The position numbers and the translations under genes were made by a program. From Zoogloea sp. (lineage in GTDB: Bacteria; Pseudomonadota; Gammaproteobacteria; Burkholderiales; Rhodocyclaceae), in contig NZ_JAQVCN010000055.1 in NCBI RefSeq assembly GCF_028689785.1, positions 1 through 32,732 on the forward strand: a stretch of DNA of 32,732 nucleotides. The letters run 5' to 3'. This document shows, piece by piece, positions 1-8,182 of this stretch (position 1 is its first letter; the number at the start of each line of letters is the position of its first letter). The notes beneath the pieces are model-generated. The model had not been told where the DNA came from and ran no database searches. It was given only the letters and a program-made list of their open reading frames with translations.

Positions 1-145
1 CGCCAACACATCATTTCGATCCCAACGAGCCCCACAGCCGTTGGCCGCTACCGAGCGTTTCTCGTCGTCTGAGAGGGCTTCAAAAACACGAACCCCCGGA
101 AAAACCAGGGGTTCGTCAGCAGTCTGGGGCGACTGAAGTCGCCCC
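1..145 (-). other. possible left-edge partial reading frame
   Basis: Read on the minus strand, one frame stays open from an in-frame TAG just beyond this stretch to the window edge. It gives a protein-like string containing FEALSDDEKRSVAANGCGARW. I see no ATG, GTG or TTG start in this frame, only a CTG at 106-108, and a hairpin sits inside it. It could be the start of a gene lying mostly outside the window, a decayed remnant, or chance in GC-rich DNA. No function can be assigned. Confidence 0.2.
82..115 (-). terminator. possible terminator downstream of the Usp-hemerythrin gene
   Basis: On the minus strand CGAACCCC pairs perfectly with GGGGTTCG (8 bp, 11-nt loop). The stem is followed by TGTTTTTG. 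It lies about 120 bp past the stop of the leftmost minus-strand gene and could end the 7988-234 operon. The T tract is short, and a palindromic repeat lies between the gene and this hairpin, so the assignment is moderate. Confidence 0.4.
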
Positions 146-150
146 TACGG
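126..150 (-). repeat. REP-like palindrome, GTAG-head type (family B)
   Basis: A 9-bp palindrome, GGGGCGACT, GA, AGTCGCCCC, is followed by TACGG. Read on the minus strand it begins GTAG and continues into the stem, the usual architecture of REP elements (head tetranucleotide plus hairpin). The same unit occurs twice more in this window, at 29315-29336 and 29378-29399. No REP-associated tyrosine transposase gene is present in the window. Confidence 0.7.
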
Positions 151-197
151 ACAGACCGCTTCGAGCGTCATACGACACTCAAACGGAGGAAATCAGG

Positions 198-216
198 ATG
201 AGTTCGACCCCACAGG
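198..216 (-). repeat. degenerate REP-like copy, GTGGGG-head type (family A)
   Basis: The text ATGAGTTCGACCCCACAGG closely matches the right half of the repeats at 20137-20279, whose core is GAATTCGACCCCACGG. Its left arm is degraded, so it no longer forms the full palindrome. It sits 18 bp beyond the stop codon of the Usp-hemerythrin gene, the position where REP units are usually found. Confidence 0.55.
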
Positions 217-233
217 ATTACACCGGGCAGCAG

Positions 234-1250
234 CTATAGAGCTGCGCTGTTCATCAGCTTCACGAACATGCGCTTGAAGGCTTCGTCCTGTTCGCTGCCC
301 ACTCGCACCTGGGTATTGTGGCCAAAGGCGTCGGCGATGGCCTGCCAGTCGCTGGCATCCAGGTGTTCGCGGGCGGCGGGGAGGATGAGCTTTTCTTCGG
401 TGCTCAGGTGGCGCCACTGGGCTTCGGCAAAGGCCTCCAGCGCGGCGGCCAGGGTGTGGCGCTGGGTGTCGCTCTGGCGGGTGGCCACCAGGGCCTGCTC
501 CACGGCATGGATCTGGGCGCAACCCTCGCTGTGCTCGGCGCGGAGTTGGGCAATCAGGGGCGCGGATTCGGGGTGGCGGGCAGCCAGCCGGGCAAACAGG
601 AACTGCTCTTCCTTGGGGTGGTGCAGCACCTCGGGGAAGGCCTGGATGTAGCGCACCAGCTGGCCCACGAAGTCCAGATCGGGCAGCGGGCCGCTGGCAC
701 GCAGGCGGGTGGCTGCGTCGCGCAGGCCACGAAGTACCGCAGCGATGGCCCGGTGCTCGTCCTTGATTACCGCGATGGCGGCGTCGGCGGTGCTGCCTGC
801 GGCATTCGACTCCACACTGGCCACCAGCACCGGCAGGGTACTGTGGGCCAGCACCTTGTGAGTCTGGGAGCCGAGCATCAGGGCTTTGAGCCCCCTGTGG
901 CCATGGGAGGCCATGAAGATCAGGTCGCAGCCCTGCTCCGCCGCCACGTCGAGGATCAGCTCGAAGGGGCGTGGGCCGGTGCGGGCCACGGCATCACAGG
1001 GAATGGCAAAGGCGCCCGCGGCGGCCACGGCCTTGGCCAGGATGGCGCTGGCTTCGCCGGCGGCTGCTTCGGCATAGGCATCGGGTTCCAGGCTACGCAG
1101 CAGGGCGCCGTCGCCGCTGGCCCCCAGGTCAGCCCGGGCGCTGAAGAAGGTGATGCGGGCGCCCAGGCTGCGGGCAAAGTCGACAGCCTGGGTGACCAGG
1201 CCGATGGACAGTGCAGAGCCGTCCAGGGGCACGAGCAGGTGGCGGTACAT
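234..1250 (-). CDS. universal stress protein (UspA) fused to a hemerythrin HHE domain
   Basis: This 338-residue cytoplasmic protein has two domains. Residues 1-145 form a UspA fold starting YRHLLVPLDGS. The ATP-loop motif is ASHG-x9-GS at 115-128, where the first glycine of the usual G-x2-G-x9-GS is alanine. Residues about 155-320 form a four-helix hemerythrin-like domain with the expected iron ligands: H166, H210/H211 with E214/E215, H240, and H281 with E285/E286. A likely role is sensing or buffering O2, NO or iron under stress; this is inferred from the families. AAGGAGAT about 10 nt upstream supports the ATG. It is the last gene of the minus-strand operon, 41 bp after the RND transporter gene. 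The fusion is uncommon, since UspA usually stands alone or in tandem. Confidence 0.88.
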   Translation of the reverse strand: MYRHLLVPLDGSALSIGLVTQAVDFARSLGARITFFSARADLGASGDGALLRSLEPDAYAEAAAGEASAILAKAVAAAGAFAIPCDAVARTGPRPFELILDVAAEQGCDLIFMASHGHRGLKALMLGSQTHKVLAHSTLPVLVASVESNAAGSTADAAIAVIKDEHRAIAAVLRGLRDAATRLRASGPLPDLDFVGQLVRYIQAFPEVLHHPKEEQFLFARLAARHPESAPLIAQLRAEHSEGCAQIHAVEQALVATRQSDTQRHTLAAALEAFAEAQWRHLSTEEKLILPAAREHLDASDWQAIADAFGHNTQVRVGSEQDEAFKRMFVKLMNSAAL

Positions 1251-1291
1251 GGAGTGGATCTCCTTGAGTTCGGTTTCTCGTGGGGTTCATT

Positions 1292-3685
1292 TCAGGCCCG
1301 GGCCTTCGGCTTGAGCAGGAAGTGCCCCAGGGCCGGCAGCAGGATCAGGGCGCCGAGCATGTTCCAGATGAACATGAACGCCAGCAGGATGCCCATGTCG
1401 GCCTGAAACTTGATGGGCGACCAGGCCCAGGTGGCGACGGCGATGCCCAGGGTGACGCCGGTGAGCACCACCACCTTGCCGGTGAAGGTGAGGGCCTTGT
1501 AGTAGGCCTCGGACAGGCTCATGCCGCCCTTCAGCCGGGCCAGGGTGACGGTCATGATGTAGAGGGCGTAATCCACGCCGATGCCCACCCCCAGGGCGAT
1601 CACCGGCAGGGTGGCCACCTTGACGCCGATGTTCAGCCACACCATCAGGGCCTCACACAGCACCGAGGTGAGCATCAACGGCAGCACTGCGCAGATCACC
1701 GCCTGCCAGGAGCGGAAGGTGATGAAGGCCAGCACGATCACCGCCAGATACACCAGGCCCAGCATCTCCACGTTGGCCTTCTTCACCACGATGTTGGTGG
1801 CGGCCTCGATGCCGGCGTTGCCGGCGGCGTTGAGGATGCGCAGCTCATCGCTGCCGTGGCGGGCAGCGAAGCCTTCCACCACCTTCACCACGCTGTCCAG
1901 GGTGTCGGCCTTGTGGTCCTTGAGGTAGGCATACACCGTGAGCAGGTCGCAGTTCTGGTTGAACATCTCCCGCGGGGCGCGGGTGATGATGGCGTTGAGG
2001 TTGTCCTGGGAGCGGGGAATCTCGTACCACTTGAGGCTGCCCTCGTTCATGCCGGCGTTGGCCACCTTGGCCAGGCCTGCCAGCGAGCTGGTGGCCTCCA
2101 CACCGGGGAGCTGCTGCAGCTCGCGCTCCAGGGCATCCACGGTGGTGAGGGTGGTGTAGTGGGCGCAGGCGTACTGGGGCGTCTTCACCATCACCACATA
2201 CACGTCGCTGCTGGCCGCGTAATTGGCCACCACGAAGGCGTTGTCGCGGTTGTAGCGGGAATCGGGGCGCAGCTCGGGGGCGCCGGGGTCGGTGTCGCCG
2301 ATCTTCAGCTGGAAGCTCACCACCAGCCCGGCAATGCCCATGGCCGTACCAACCAGCACGGCGATGGTTGCCCACTTGCGCCGGGTGAAGAGATCCAGGA
2401 AGGCCCAGAACGGGTGCTTGGCGTGACCGGCGTCGTCGGCCTCGGCGATCTCGTCGCGCAGGCTGCGCTGGGCTGCCACCGGGCTGACCCCGGTGTAGGA
2501 CAGCAGGATGGGCAGCAACACCAGGTTGGTGAAGATCAGCACCGCCACGCCGATGCTGGCGGTGATGGCCAGATCCTGGATCACCTGGATGTCGATCACC
2601 ATCAGCACCGCAAAGCCCACCGCGTCGGCCAGCAGCGCCGTCATGCCGGCCAGGAAGAGGCGGCGAAAGGTGTAGCGCGCCGCCACCAGCTTGTGGGTGC
2701 CGCGGCCGATGTCCTGCATGATGCCGTTCATCTTCTGGGCACCATGGCTCATGCCGATGGCAAAGACCAGGAAGGGCACCAGCACCGAGTACGGGTCCAG
2801 CTCGTAGCCCAGGGTGGGCAGCAGGCCGAGCAGCCACACCACCGCGATCATGGAGCACAACACCACCAGCAGGGTGCTGCGCAGGCAGCGGGTATACCAA
2901 TAGAGCACCGCGGTGCAGATGGCGATGGCCATGGCAAAGAAGATCAGCACCTGCTGCAGGCCTTCGATCAGGTCGCCCACTACCTTGGCAAAGCCGGTGA
3001 CGTGGATGGCGACCTTGTCCGACTCATACCTGCCGCGCAGGTCTTCGATGCGCTGGGACAAGGCGTGGTAGTCGATGCGCTCGCCGGTTTCGGCCACCTT
3101 GTCCTGCAGGGGCACCAGCACGATGCTGGACTTGTAGTTGGCCGCCACCAGTTGGCCGATCTCGCCGGAGCGCTCCACGTTGAGGCGCACCTGGGCCAGG
3201 CTCTCGGGGGAGCCGTCGTAGTCGTCGGGCACCACCGGGCCGCCGTCCATGCCGTCCTCGGTGACGCCGGTCCAGCGCACAGAGGGCGCCCACAGGGACT
3301 TCATGTAGGGGCGATCCACCCCGGGGTAGAGGAAGACCTCGTCGGAAATCTTCTTCACCGTGTCCAGGTACTCGGGGTCGAAGATGTCGCCCTCTTTCGC
3401 CTCCACGGCGATGCGCAGGCTGTTGCCCATGCCCGCCAGCTGGCCCCGGTTCTCCAGGAAGTTGACGATGTAGGGGTGCTTCGTCGGGATCATCTTCTCG
3501 AACGCCGCGTTGAGCGAGAGGCCCATGGCCTGGTAGCCCAGCACCACGCTGATCAGCGCGCACAGGACGACGATGACGAGACGGTTGTTGAACAGGATGC
3601 GCTCGGGCAGCGTGCCGGAGCGGGCGTCGAAATCGGCCAGGTTGCGGATCACCAGACCGTCGGGGATGTCATGGGCGTGGCTCAT
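1292..3685 (-). CDS. RND/MMPL-family transporter (HAE3-like)
   Basis: This 797-residue inner-membrane protein has the RND two-repeat layout. TM1 is near residues 35-52, a periplasmic domain spans about 55-240, and TM2-6 lie near 243-395. TM7 is near 438-458, a second periplasmic domain follows, and TM8-12 lie near 640-790. The MMPL-type motif GVGIGVDYALYIM with D705 sits in the second membrane bundle. It is shorter than the ~1030-residue drug exporters and resembles HAE3/hopanoid-type RNDs, which move hydrophobic molecules. The start overlaps the stop of the Ycf48-like gene by 4 bp (ATGA), so the two are probably translationally coupled. Sitting with DUF1302 and DUF1329 genes suggests an envelope-spanning route for a lipophilic compound. 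The substrate and direction of transport are unknown. Confidence 0.9.
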   Translation of the reverse strand: MSHAHDIPDGLVIRNLADFDARSGTLPERILFNNRLVIVVLCALISVVLGYQAMGLSLNAAFEKMIPTKHPYIVNFLENRGQLAGMGNSLRIAVEAKEGDIFDPEYLDTVKKISDEVFLYPGVDRPYMKSLWAPSVRWTGVTEDGMDGGPVVPDDYDGSPESLAQVRLNVERSGEIGQLVAANYKSSIVLVPLQDKVAETGERIDYHALSQRIEDLRGRYESDKVAIHVTGFAKVVGDLIEGLQQVLIFFAMAIAICTAVLYWYTRCLRSTLLVVLCSMIAVVWLLGLLPTLGYELDPYSVLVPFLVFAIGMSHGAQKMNGIMQDIGRGTHKLVAARYTFRRLFLAGMTALLADAVGFAVLMVIDIQVIQDLAITASIGVAVLIFTNLVLLPILLSYTGVSPVAAQRSLRDEIAEADDAGHAKHPFWAFLDLFTRRKWATIAVLVGTAMGIAGLVVSFQLKIGDTDPGAPELRPDSRYNRDNAFVVANYAASSDVYVVMVKTPQYACAHYTTLTTVDALERELQQLPGVEATSSLAGLAKVANAGMNEGSLKWYEIPRSQDNLNAIITRAPREMFNQNCDLLTVYAYLKDHKADTLDSVVKVVEGFAARHGSDELRILNAAGNAGIEAATNIVVKKANVEMLGLVYLAVIVLAFITFRSWQAVICAVLPLMLTSVLCEALMVWLNIGVKVATLPVIALGVGIGVDYALYIMTVTLARLKGGMSLSEAYYKALTFTGKVVVLTGVTLGIAVATWAWSPIKFQADMGILLAFMFIWNMLGALILLPALGHFLLKPKARA

Positions 3686-4800
3686 TTGCTGGCTTCCGCG
3701 GTGGGGGTTGCGGGCTCGATGCGGCGCGTGCCGCGGGCTCCGGAAACGATCAGGGCGCCATCGGCGGCCTGCACCATGCCGGTCAGGCCGGTGGGCAGGG
3801 GCGTGGCAAGAGGGATAAAACGGGTGGCGGCGGCATCGCCACGCAGCAGGCGGCCGCTCTCATCGGCCAGCAGCAGGCTGCCGTCGGCAAGGCGCAGGCC
3901 GGCGCTCAGGGTCACCGGCTGGGCCAGCTCGATGCGCCCCCAGCTGGCGCCCTGGTCGGCGCTGCGCCATGCATTGCCGCGCAGGCCGAAGGCCAGCAGC
4001 GCGCCGTCGGCCACTTCGAGGGCACCGAAATAGGTGCCGGTATAAGGCGTGGTGAGGCGCTGGAACGTGGCGCCACCGTCGGTGGAGCGGATCAGCGTGC
4101 CCTGCTCCCCAGCCAGCAACAGGCGGCCATTGGTTTCGCCCACGGCGTAGAGGTGCTTGCCACCGGGGTTGGGGATGCGCCCCATCAGCGATTGCCAGGT
4201 TTTGCCCCCATCCGTGGTGGCCAGGGCCAGCCCGTAGGCGCCCACCACCCAACCCCGGCTGGCGTCCGCAAAGTGCAGGCCCAGGAAGGGTTTGTCGGGC
4301 CCGTCCTGCACCAGGCCCTCAGCCTCGCGCTGGTGCTTGAGTGCGGCGGGGTCGCCGGCGGTGGCGGCGGCCCGGGCAGCCTCGGCGATCAGGGCGGCGG
4401 CCCTTGCACCGTCGAGCTGCACCTGCCAGGTGTCGCCTGCGTCGGCGCTGTGCAGCACCGCGCCGCTGTGGCCCACGGCCCAGCCGAGGCTGTCGGAGAT
4501 GAACTGGACCTGGGTGAGGGCCACGCTGACGGGCACCTGCCTGGCCTGCCGCCAGCTGCGGCCATCGTCGTCGGAGAGCAGCACCAGGCCGCGCTCGCCC
4601 ACCGACACCAGGCGCTTGCCGGCCCGGGCCACCGAAAGCTGCAGGGAGCTGGCGGCACGCACGTTGGCCTGGGCCGGCTGGGCCAGCAGATCAGGCACGG
4701 CGCGGGCGGCGTCGCCACCCGCAGCGAAGGCCGTGGCCACTGCCACGGCGGCACAAGAGAGGGTCGCGGCCAGGCGGCGACCGGAGAGAAAGGCTTGCAT
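3682..4800 (-). CDS. exported Ycf48-like/BNR-repeat beta-propeller protein
   Basis: The chosen ATG gives 372 residues with a clear signal peptide (residues 1-27, ending AFA). A GTG further upstream (4869) would add 23 unhelpful residues before it. The mature part has at least five sialidase/BNR-type Asp-box repeats: DDGRSW, DAGDTW, DGGKTW, DGGATF and DQGASW. It is therefore probably a periplasmic seven-bladed propeller of the Ycf48/photosystem II stability factor-like family. In non-photosynthetic bacteria such proteins often accompany RND/MMPL transporters with DUF1302 and DUF1329 partners, as here, probably as an assembly or scaffold factor (inference). No catalytic sialidase residues are evident. 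A 13-bp hairpin ends 9 nt before the start codon and may control translation. Confidence 0.8.
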   Translation of the reverse strand: MQAFLSGRRLAATLSCAAVAVATAFAAGGDAARAVPDLLAQPAQANVRAASSLQLSVARAGKRLVSVGERGLVLLSDDDGRSWRQARQVPVSVALTQVQFISDSLGWAVGHSGAVLHSADAGDTWQVQLDGARAAALIAEAARAAATAGDPAALKHQREAEGLVQDGPDKPFLGLHFADASRGWVVGAYGLALATTDGGKTWQSLMGRIPNPGGKHLYAVGETNGRLLLAGEQGTLIRSTDGGATFQRLTTPYTGTYFGALEVADGALLAFGLRGNAWRSADQGASWGRIELAQPVTLSAGLRLADGSLLLADESGRLLRGDAAATRFIPLATPLPTGLTGMVQAADGALIVSGARGTRRIEPATPTAEASK

Positions 4801-4809
4801 CGTCGAATA

Positions 4810-4849
4810 CCTGAATCCGGGCTGCCATCGGCCGGCGCCCGGATTCAGG
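4810..4849 (-). promoter_or_regulatory. 13-bp perfect inverted repeat in the leader of the Ycf48-like gene
   Basis: CCTGAATCCGGGC (4810-4822) and GCCCGGATTCAGG (4837-4849) pair perfectly around a 14-nt loop. In the minus-strand mRNA the 3' arm ends CAGG, the only Shine-Dalgarno-like sequence for the ATG at 4800, so folding would bury it. No T run follows, so it is not a classical terminator. It could be a translational switch or an RNA-stability element inside the operon. Confidence 0.6.
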
Positions 4850-4917
4850 CACCGACCACGGCGGAGCACAGGGAGGACCGGAAGGACCGGCCCTGACGGG
4901 GAGGAAGAGCGGGATGC

Positions 4918-6270
4918 TTACCGAGAAGCTTCCGCAGCCACGGCATCGCCAGTGAAGTAGGTTTCCTTCTTGCGCGGCACGATCTTGAAGTCCTCATCGT
5001 TGAGGGCCTGAATGACGCTCATGGTGCCGGCCTGAAGGTTGAAGACGGTGGCAGTCTTCATCATGGTTCCGGGCAGCGCCGGGACCACGAAGGGGGTGAC
5101 CTGGGTGGTGCGCCACAGCTTGCCCTCGGCGTCGAAGCCGTCCGCCAGGCTGATCAGCCAGGTGTCTTCATCCAGGTAGTACTTGCGCTTGGGCACGGCA
5201 TGGCGCTTGCCGGGGGCCACCGTGGCCTCGACCACCCATACGCGATGCTTCTCCCAGCGCACATGGTCGGGGTTGAGGTGGTGCTTGCCGATGGCGTCGT
5301 CGAGCTTGGCGCCGATGAAACCATTGTTGTTATAAGGGATGAGCATTTCCTTCTTGCCCACCAGCTTCCACTGGAAGCGGTCGAGGGCACCGAAGAAGCC
5401 CTGCACCTCATCGAAGTAGTTGGCGCCGGAGGCGACGAAGTCGGGGGTGTCGTAGGACACCGTGGGCGCGCGGCGCACCCGGCGCTGGCCCACCAGGTAC
5501 TGCCAGGCCTGGCGTGACTGCTTCATGTCGATGCTGTCGCGGATGACCAGGGATTCACCGGCCTTGAACGGGGGCTCCAGGGTGTTGAAGCGGAACATGG
5601 CGTACTCGCCGGACCAGCTCTCGGGGGTGGCATCCTTGTAGTACTGGGGGTACTGGAAGGCGATCTCGTTGCGGGTGGCCAGGGTCTTGCTGCCATCGGC
5701 GTTGCCGACGATGTTCTTGAAACGGTACTCGATGGACTCGGCCTCGAGACGCATCAGGTAGTTCCACATCACCTCGACGCCTTCCTTGGGGATCGGGAAG
5801 GGGGTTCCACCGATGCAGCCTTCCAGGGAGTAGCCGCCGTCCTTGGTCTTGCAGCGGGTGGCGTTCTTGTAAACGTTGTCATACACCTCCTGGGGCGCCG
5901 CAGCGGTGCGGTGGCTGGGGTACACATCCAGGCGGAAGCTGTCCGGGTACTTGGCCAGCAGGGCCTTGGAGCCCTCGGATAGCAGGTCGGCGTACTGGGC
6001 GGCGTTCTTGGCGGTGACCTGGTAGAGGGGCTTCTCGTCGGCGAAGATCTGGGTGGGGATGATGCCCAGCTTCTTGCCCGGCAGGGCCTTGGTGATGCCG
6101 CCGTTCCAGGCCGGGATACTGCCGTCCTTGTTGGCGGCCTTTTCGCCGCCGAGGGGCGTCAGGGTGGTCTTGAGCTTGGCCGCCTCCTCAGCCGTTACAG
6201 CGGCATGGGCAGCCTGGCCGCCGGCCAGCATGCCCACCAGGGCAGCAGCGATGATCGTGGTCTTGGTCAT
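4918..6270 (-). CDS. DUF1329 periplasmic protein
   Basis: This 450-residue protein has a signal peptide (MTKTTIIAAALVGMLAGG, cut after about residue 23 at AHA-A). The family hallmark follows, LGGEKAANKDGSIPAWNGG near residues 41-59. The length matches the DUF1329 family. GGAGACACTC just before the ATG is a good ribosome site. It lies 26 bp after the DUF1302 gene and 117 bp before the Ycf48-like gene in one operon. DUF1329 and DUF1302 genes are repeatedly found together with an RND transporter; their biochemical role is not established. A lipid-carrier or periplasmic shuttle role is a reasonable inference for a soluble exported protein between an outer-membrane barrel and an RND pump. Confidence 0.9.
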   Translation of the reverse strand: MTKTTIIAAALVGMLAGGQAAHAAVTAEEAAKLKTTLTPLGGEKAANKDGSIPAWNGGITKALPGKKLGIIPTQIFADEKPLYQVTAKNAAQYADLLSEGSKALLAKYPDSFRLDVYPSHRTAAAPQEVYDNVYKNATRCKTKDGGYSLEGCIGGTPFPIPKEGVEVMWNYLMRLEAESIEYRFKNIVGNADGSKTLATRNEIAFQYPQYYKDATPESWSGEYAMFRFNTLEPPFKAGESLVIRDSIDMKQSRQAWQYLVGQRRVRRAPTVSYDTPDFVASGANYFDEVQGFFGALDRFQWKLVGKKEMLIPYNNNGFIGAKLDDAIGKHHLNPDHVRWEKHRVWVVEATVAPGKRHAVPKRKYYLDEDTWLISLADGFDAEGKLWRTTQVTPFVVPALPGTMMKTATVFNLQAGTMSVIQALNDEDFKIVPRKKETYFTGDAVAAEASR

Positions 6271-6296
6271 GAGTGTCTCCGGATTTCTTGTTGTGA

Positions 6297-7988
6297 TCAG
6301 AAGGTGCGCTGGATCGACAGAGACACGAAGTCGCGGTCGCCATGGAAGTTCTGGTACGAGAGCTCGGGCACGGCCGTGCCGTAGCGCACTACCGAACCTG
6401 CCGAACCGAAGTAGTGGGTGTAGTTGAGGCCGGCCTGCCAGGTTTTCTGGTAGTCCGCCTTCACGCCCAGGCTGAAGTTGCCGCCCTGCTCCGCCGGAAA
6501 CAGCGCGCCATTCACCGAAGAGCGCCCGCTGATGCCGTAGGAGAGGCCGATGGGCAGCTGCAGATCGACACCGGGCACCACCTGGAAGTACTCGGGCTGG
6601 AAGATGAACTGCAGAGCGCTGGCATCCTTGGTGGCCAGGGGATCGAGCTGGCTGGCGTTGTCGCTGATGGACAGGCGGCGGTTGTAGGCAAATTCACCGA
6701 TGAAAGACGCGCCCTCCCACAAGGCGCTGGCACCCATCACGCTGATGGCCGACACATTGAGATGCATCGTCTTGCCCACCGGGAAGGCGGCGCGGCTCTT
6801 GCCATTGGCGTCCACTCCGGTGATCACGGTGTTGCCGGACGCCACCAGGGGCATGTTGTCGCGGAAGGACAGCTCGGCGGCCACATTGGTCTCGCCCACC
6901 AGGGTGCTGATGCTGGCGCCGACGGTACGGATGTTCTCGGCGAACACCATCACGTAGTCGCCAATGCTGCCGGCCTTCGCATTGACGCCGGGGCGGGCAT
7001 AGAACTGGGGCATCTTGTCGTGGAACTGGGCGGCGTAAAAGCCGTATTCGGTGTCGCCCGATTTGAGCTTGAGCTGGAAGCCCCCCTGGCCGGAGTTGCG
7101 CGGCTCGATGTCCTGGCTGCGAAAGAGCACCGCGCCAGGGCCGAGAATCAGCGACTCACCGCCCACATCCACGAAGTCGGCAAAGCTGAAGTAGCTGCCC
7201 GCCGCCGGCAGGCGCGACTTGCGCCATTCGAGCTGGTAGTAGGCGCCCACCGAGAGGGTCGGGCTGATCTGCACCTGGGTGGACACCTGCCCCACCGGGC
7301 GGGCGATCTCCTTGAACTGGGAGTTGGGCACCGACAGGGCCTTGACCAGATCCAGGGGCGTCTGGGCGCCGGCAATGCCGTTGTTGCCGAAGAACAGGCT
7401 CTCGCCGTAGAGCTGGGTGAAGCGGCCGCCCTTGACGTTGACGTTGAGATCGCCCGGGGTGAAGTTGGCGTAGCCGAAGACGTCCATCAGCTCGGCCTTG
7501 CGGCCGTGCAGTTGCTCGGTGCCCTTGGTGAACTCACCAGCCTGCACCGAACGGGTATTGACCAGGGCGCCACCCAGGGCACCCCTGTTGTCATTGCCGC
7601 GGTTGTAGACGTCGTCATACCAGGCGGCGCCGCTGACGCGGAAACCGAAATCCTTGCGGTAGCGGAATTCGAATTCGGAGAGCAGATCAAGGCGGTTGGA
7701 GATCAGGCCCTTGCCGAAATTCTGATCACCATCGTTGGTATTGGCCTGAGGGCCGATAGAGTTGTCGGCCACCTTGGAATCGACGCTGCGCACACGGAAG
7801 GCATTGCTGTATTTGACGGTGTTGTCCCAGGACATGGCCACGTCCGGGTTGCCCGAATCGATCTGGAATGCGCCGGCCGGGCCGCTGGCCAGCACCGTCA
7901 CCGCGGCTGCGATGGCACTCAAGGCAGCCGGCACGGGGCGCAGGCTGGCGCGGCAGGGCGCACCGTATCCGCAGAAACGCTTGTTCAT
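6297..7988 (-). CDS. DUF1302 outer-membrane beta-barrel protein
   Basis: The ATG at 7988 has a very strong ribosome site (GAGGAGGA), giving 563 residues; longer in-frame starts only add an arginine-rich non-signal tail. A long signal peptide ends near GPAGA-FQIDSGN (around residue 40). The rest has alternating hydrophobic strands and aromatic girdles. It ends in phenylalanine (SLSIQRTF), the usual BAM recognition end of outer-membrane barrels. It matches DUF1302, a family of predicted barrels paired with DUF1329. As first gene of the operon it probably provides the outer-membrane channel of a hydrophobic-compound transport system. Transcription starts in the 194-bp region shared with the divergent LysR gene. 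Confidence 0.88.
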   Translation of the reverse strand: MNKRFCGYGAPCRASLRPVPAALSAIAAAVTVLASGPAGAFQIDSGNPDVAMSWDNTVKYSNAFRVRSVDSKVADNSIGPQANTNDGDQNFGKGLISNRLDLLSEFEFRYRKDFGFRVSGAAWYDDVYNRGNDNRGALGGALVNTRSVQAGEFTKGTEQLHGRKAELMDVFGYANFTPGDLNVNVKGGRFTQLYGESLFFGNNGIAGAQTPLDLVKALSVPNSQFKEIARPVGQVSTQVQISPTLSVGAYYQLEWRKSRLPAAGSYFSFADFVDVGGESLILGPGAVLFRSQDIEPRNSGQGGFQLKLKSGDTEYGFYAAQFHDKMPQFYARPGVNAKAGSIGDYVMVFAENIRTVGASISTLVGETNVAAELSFRDNMPLVASGNTVITGVDANGKSRAAFPVGKTMHLNVSAISVMGASALWEGASFIGEFAYNRRLSISDNASQLDPLATKDASALQFIFQPEYFQVVPGVDLQLPIGLSYGISGRSSVNGALFPAEQGGNFSLGVKADYQKTWQAGLNYTHYFGSAGSVVRYGTAVPELSYQNFHGDRDFVSLSIQRTF

Positions 7989-8124
7989 GTCTTCCTCCTC
8001 TTTCGTGTGTGTCTTGCGTCTTGTTACCCGTCTGGCGAGGGCCTTGCGCCTGGAGCGCAGCGGGTTGGAGCGCAAGTTATCGACTCGGAGGATTACCGTC
8101 CAATACCATTATTTCCCCCACTCA

Positions 8125-8139
8125 ATACCTGCAAGGTAT
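8125..8139. promoter_or_regulatory. LysR-type operator, ATAC-N7-GTAT
   Basis: ATACCTGCAAGGTAT is a perfect 6-bp-arm palindrome with a T-N11-A core. It fits exactly ATAC-N7-GTAT, the published site of BenM and CatM, which the adjacent regulator resembles. It lies 43 bp before the LysR start and 136 bp before the DUF1302 start. A second ATACC half-site lies 22 bp (two helical turns) to the left at 8103-8107. This is the usual recognition-plus-activation geometry for a LysR regulator controlling the divergent operon and itself. Confidence 0.75.
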
Positions 8140-8182
8140 GATCAAGCCCAGCGCCAGCCGGCGCATGCACCCGGAGATTCCA

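Noticed and set aside
1280-4033. Very long open frame (about 917 codons) on the plus strand opposite the RND and Ycf48-like genes
   Set aside because: It is His/Gln/Gly-rich low-quality protein lacking domains, lies antisense to two well-recognised genes, and is a known artefact of high third-position GC.
4800-4869. Longer GTG-initiated form of the Ycf48-like protein
   Set aside because: The extra 23 residues place a charged stretch before an obvious signal peptide and span the hairpin; the internal ATG gives a normal exported protein.
6342-8141. Antisense open frame of about 600 codons opposite the DUF1302 gene
   Set aside because: No signal peptide, domain or ribosome site; the minus-strand gene has a very strong ribosome site, a signal peptide and a terminal Phe.
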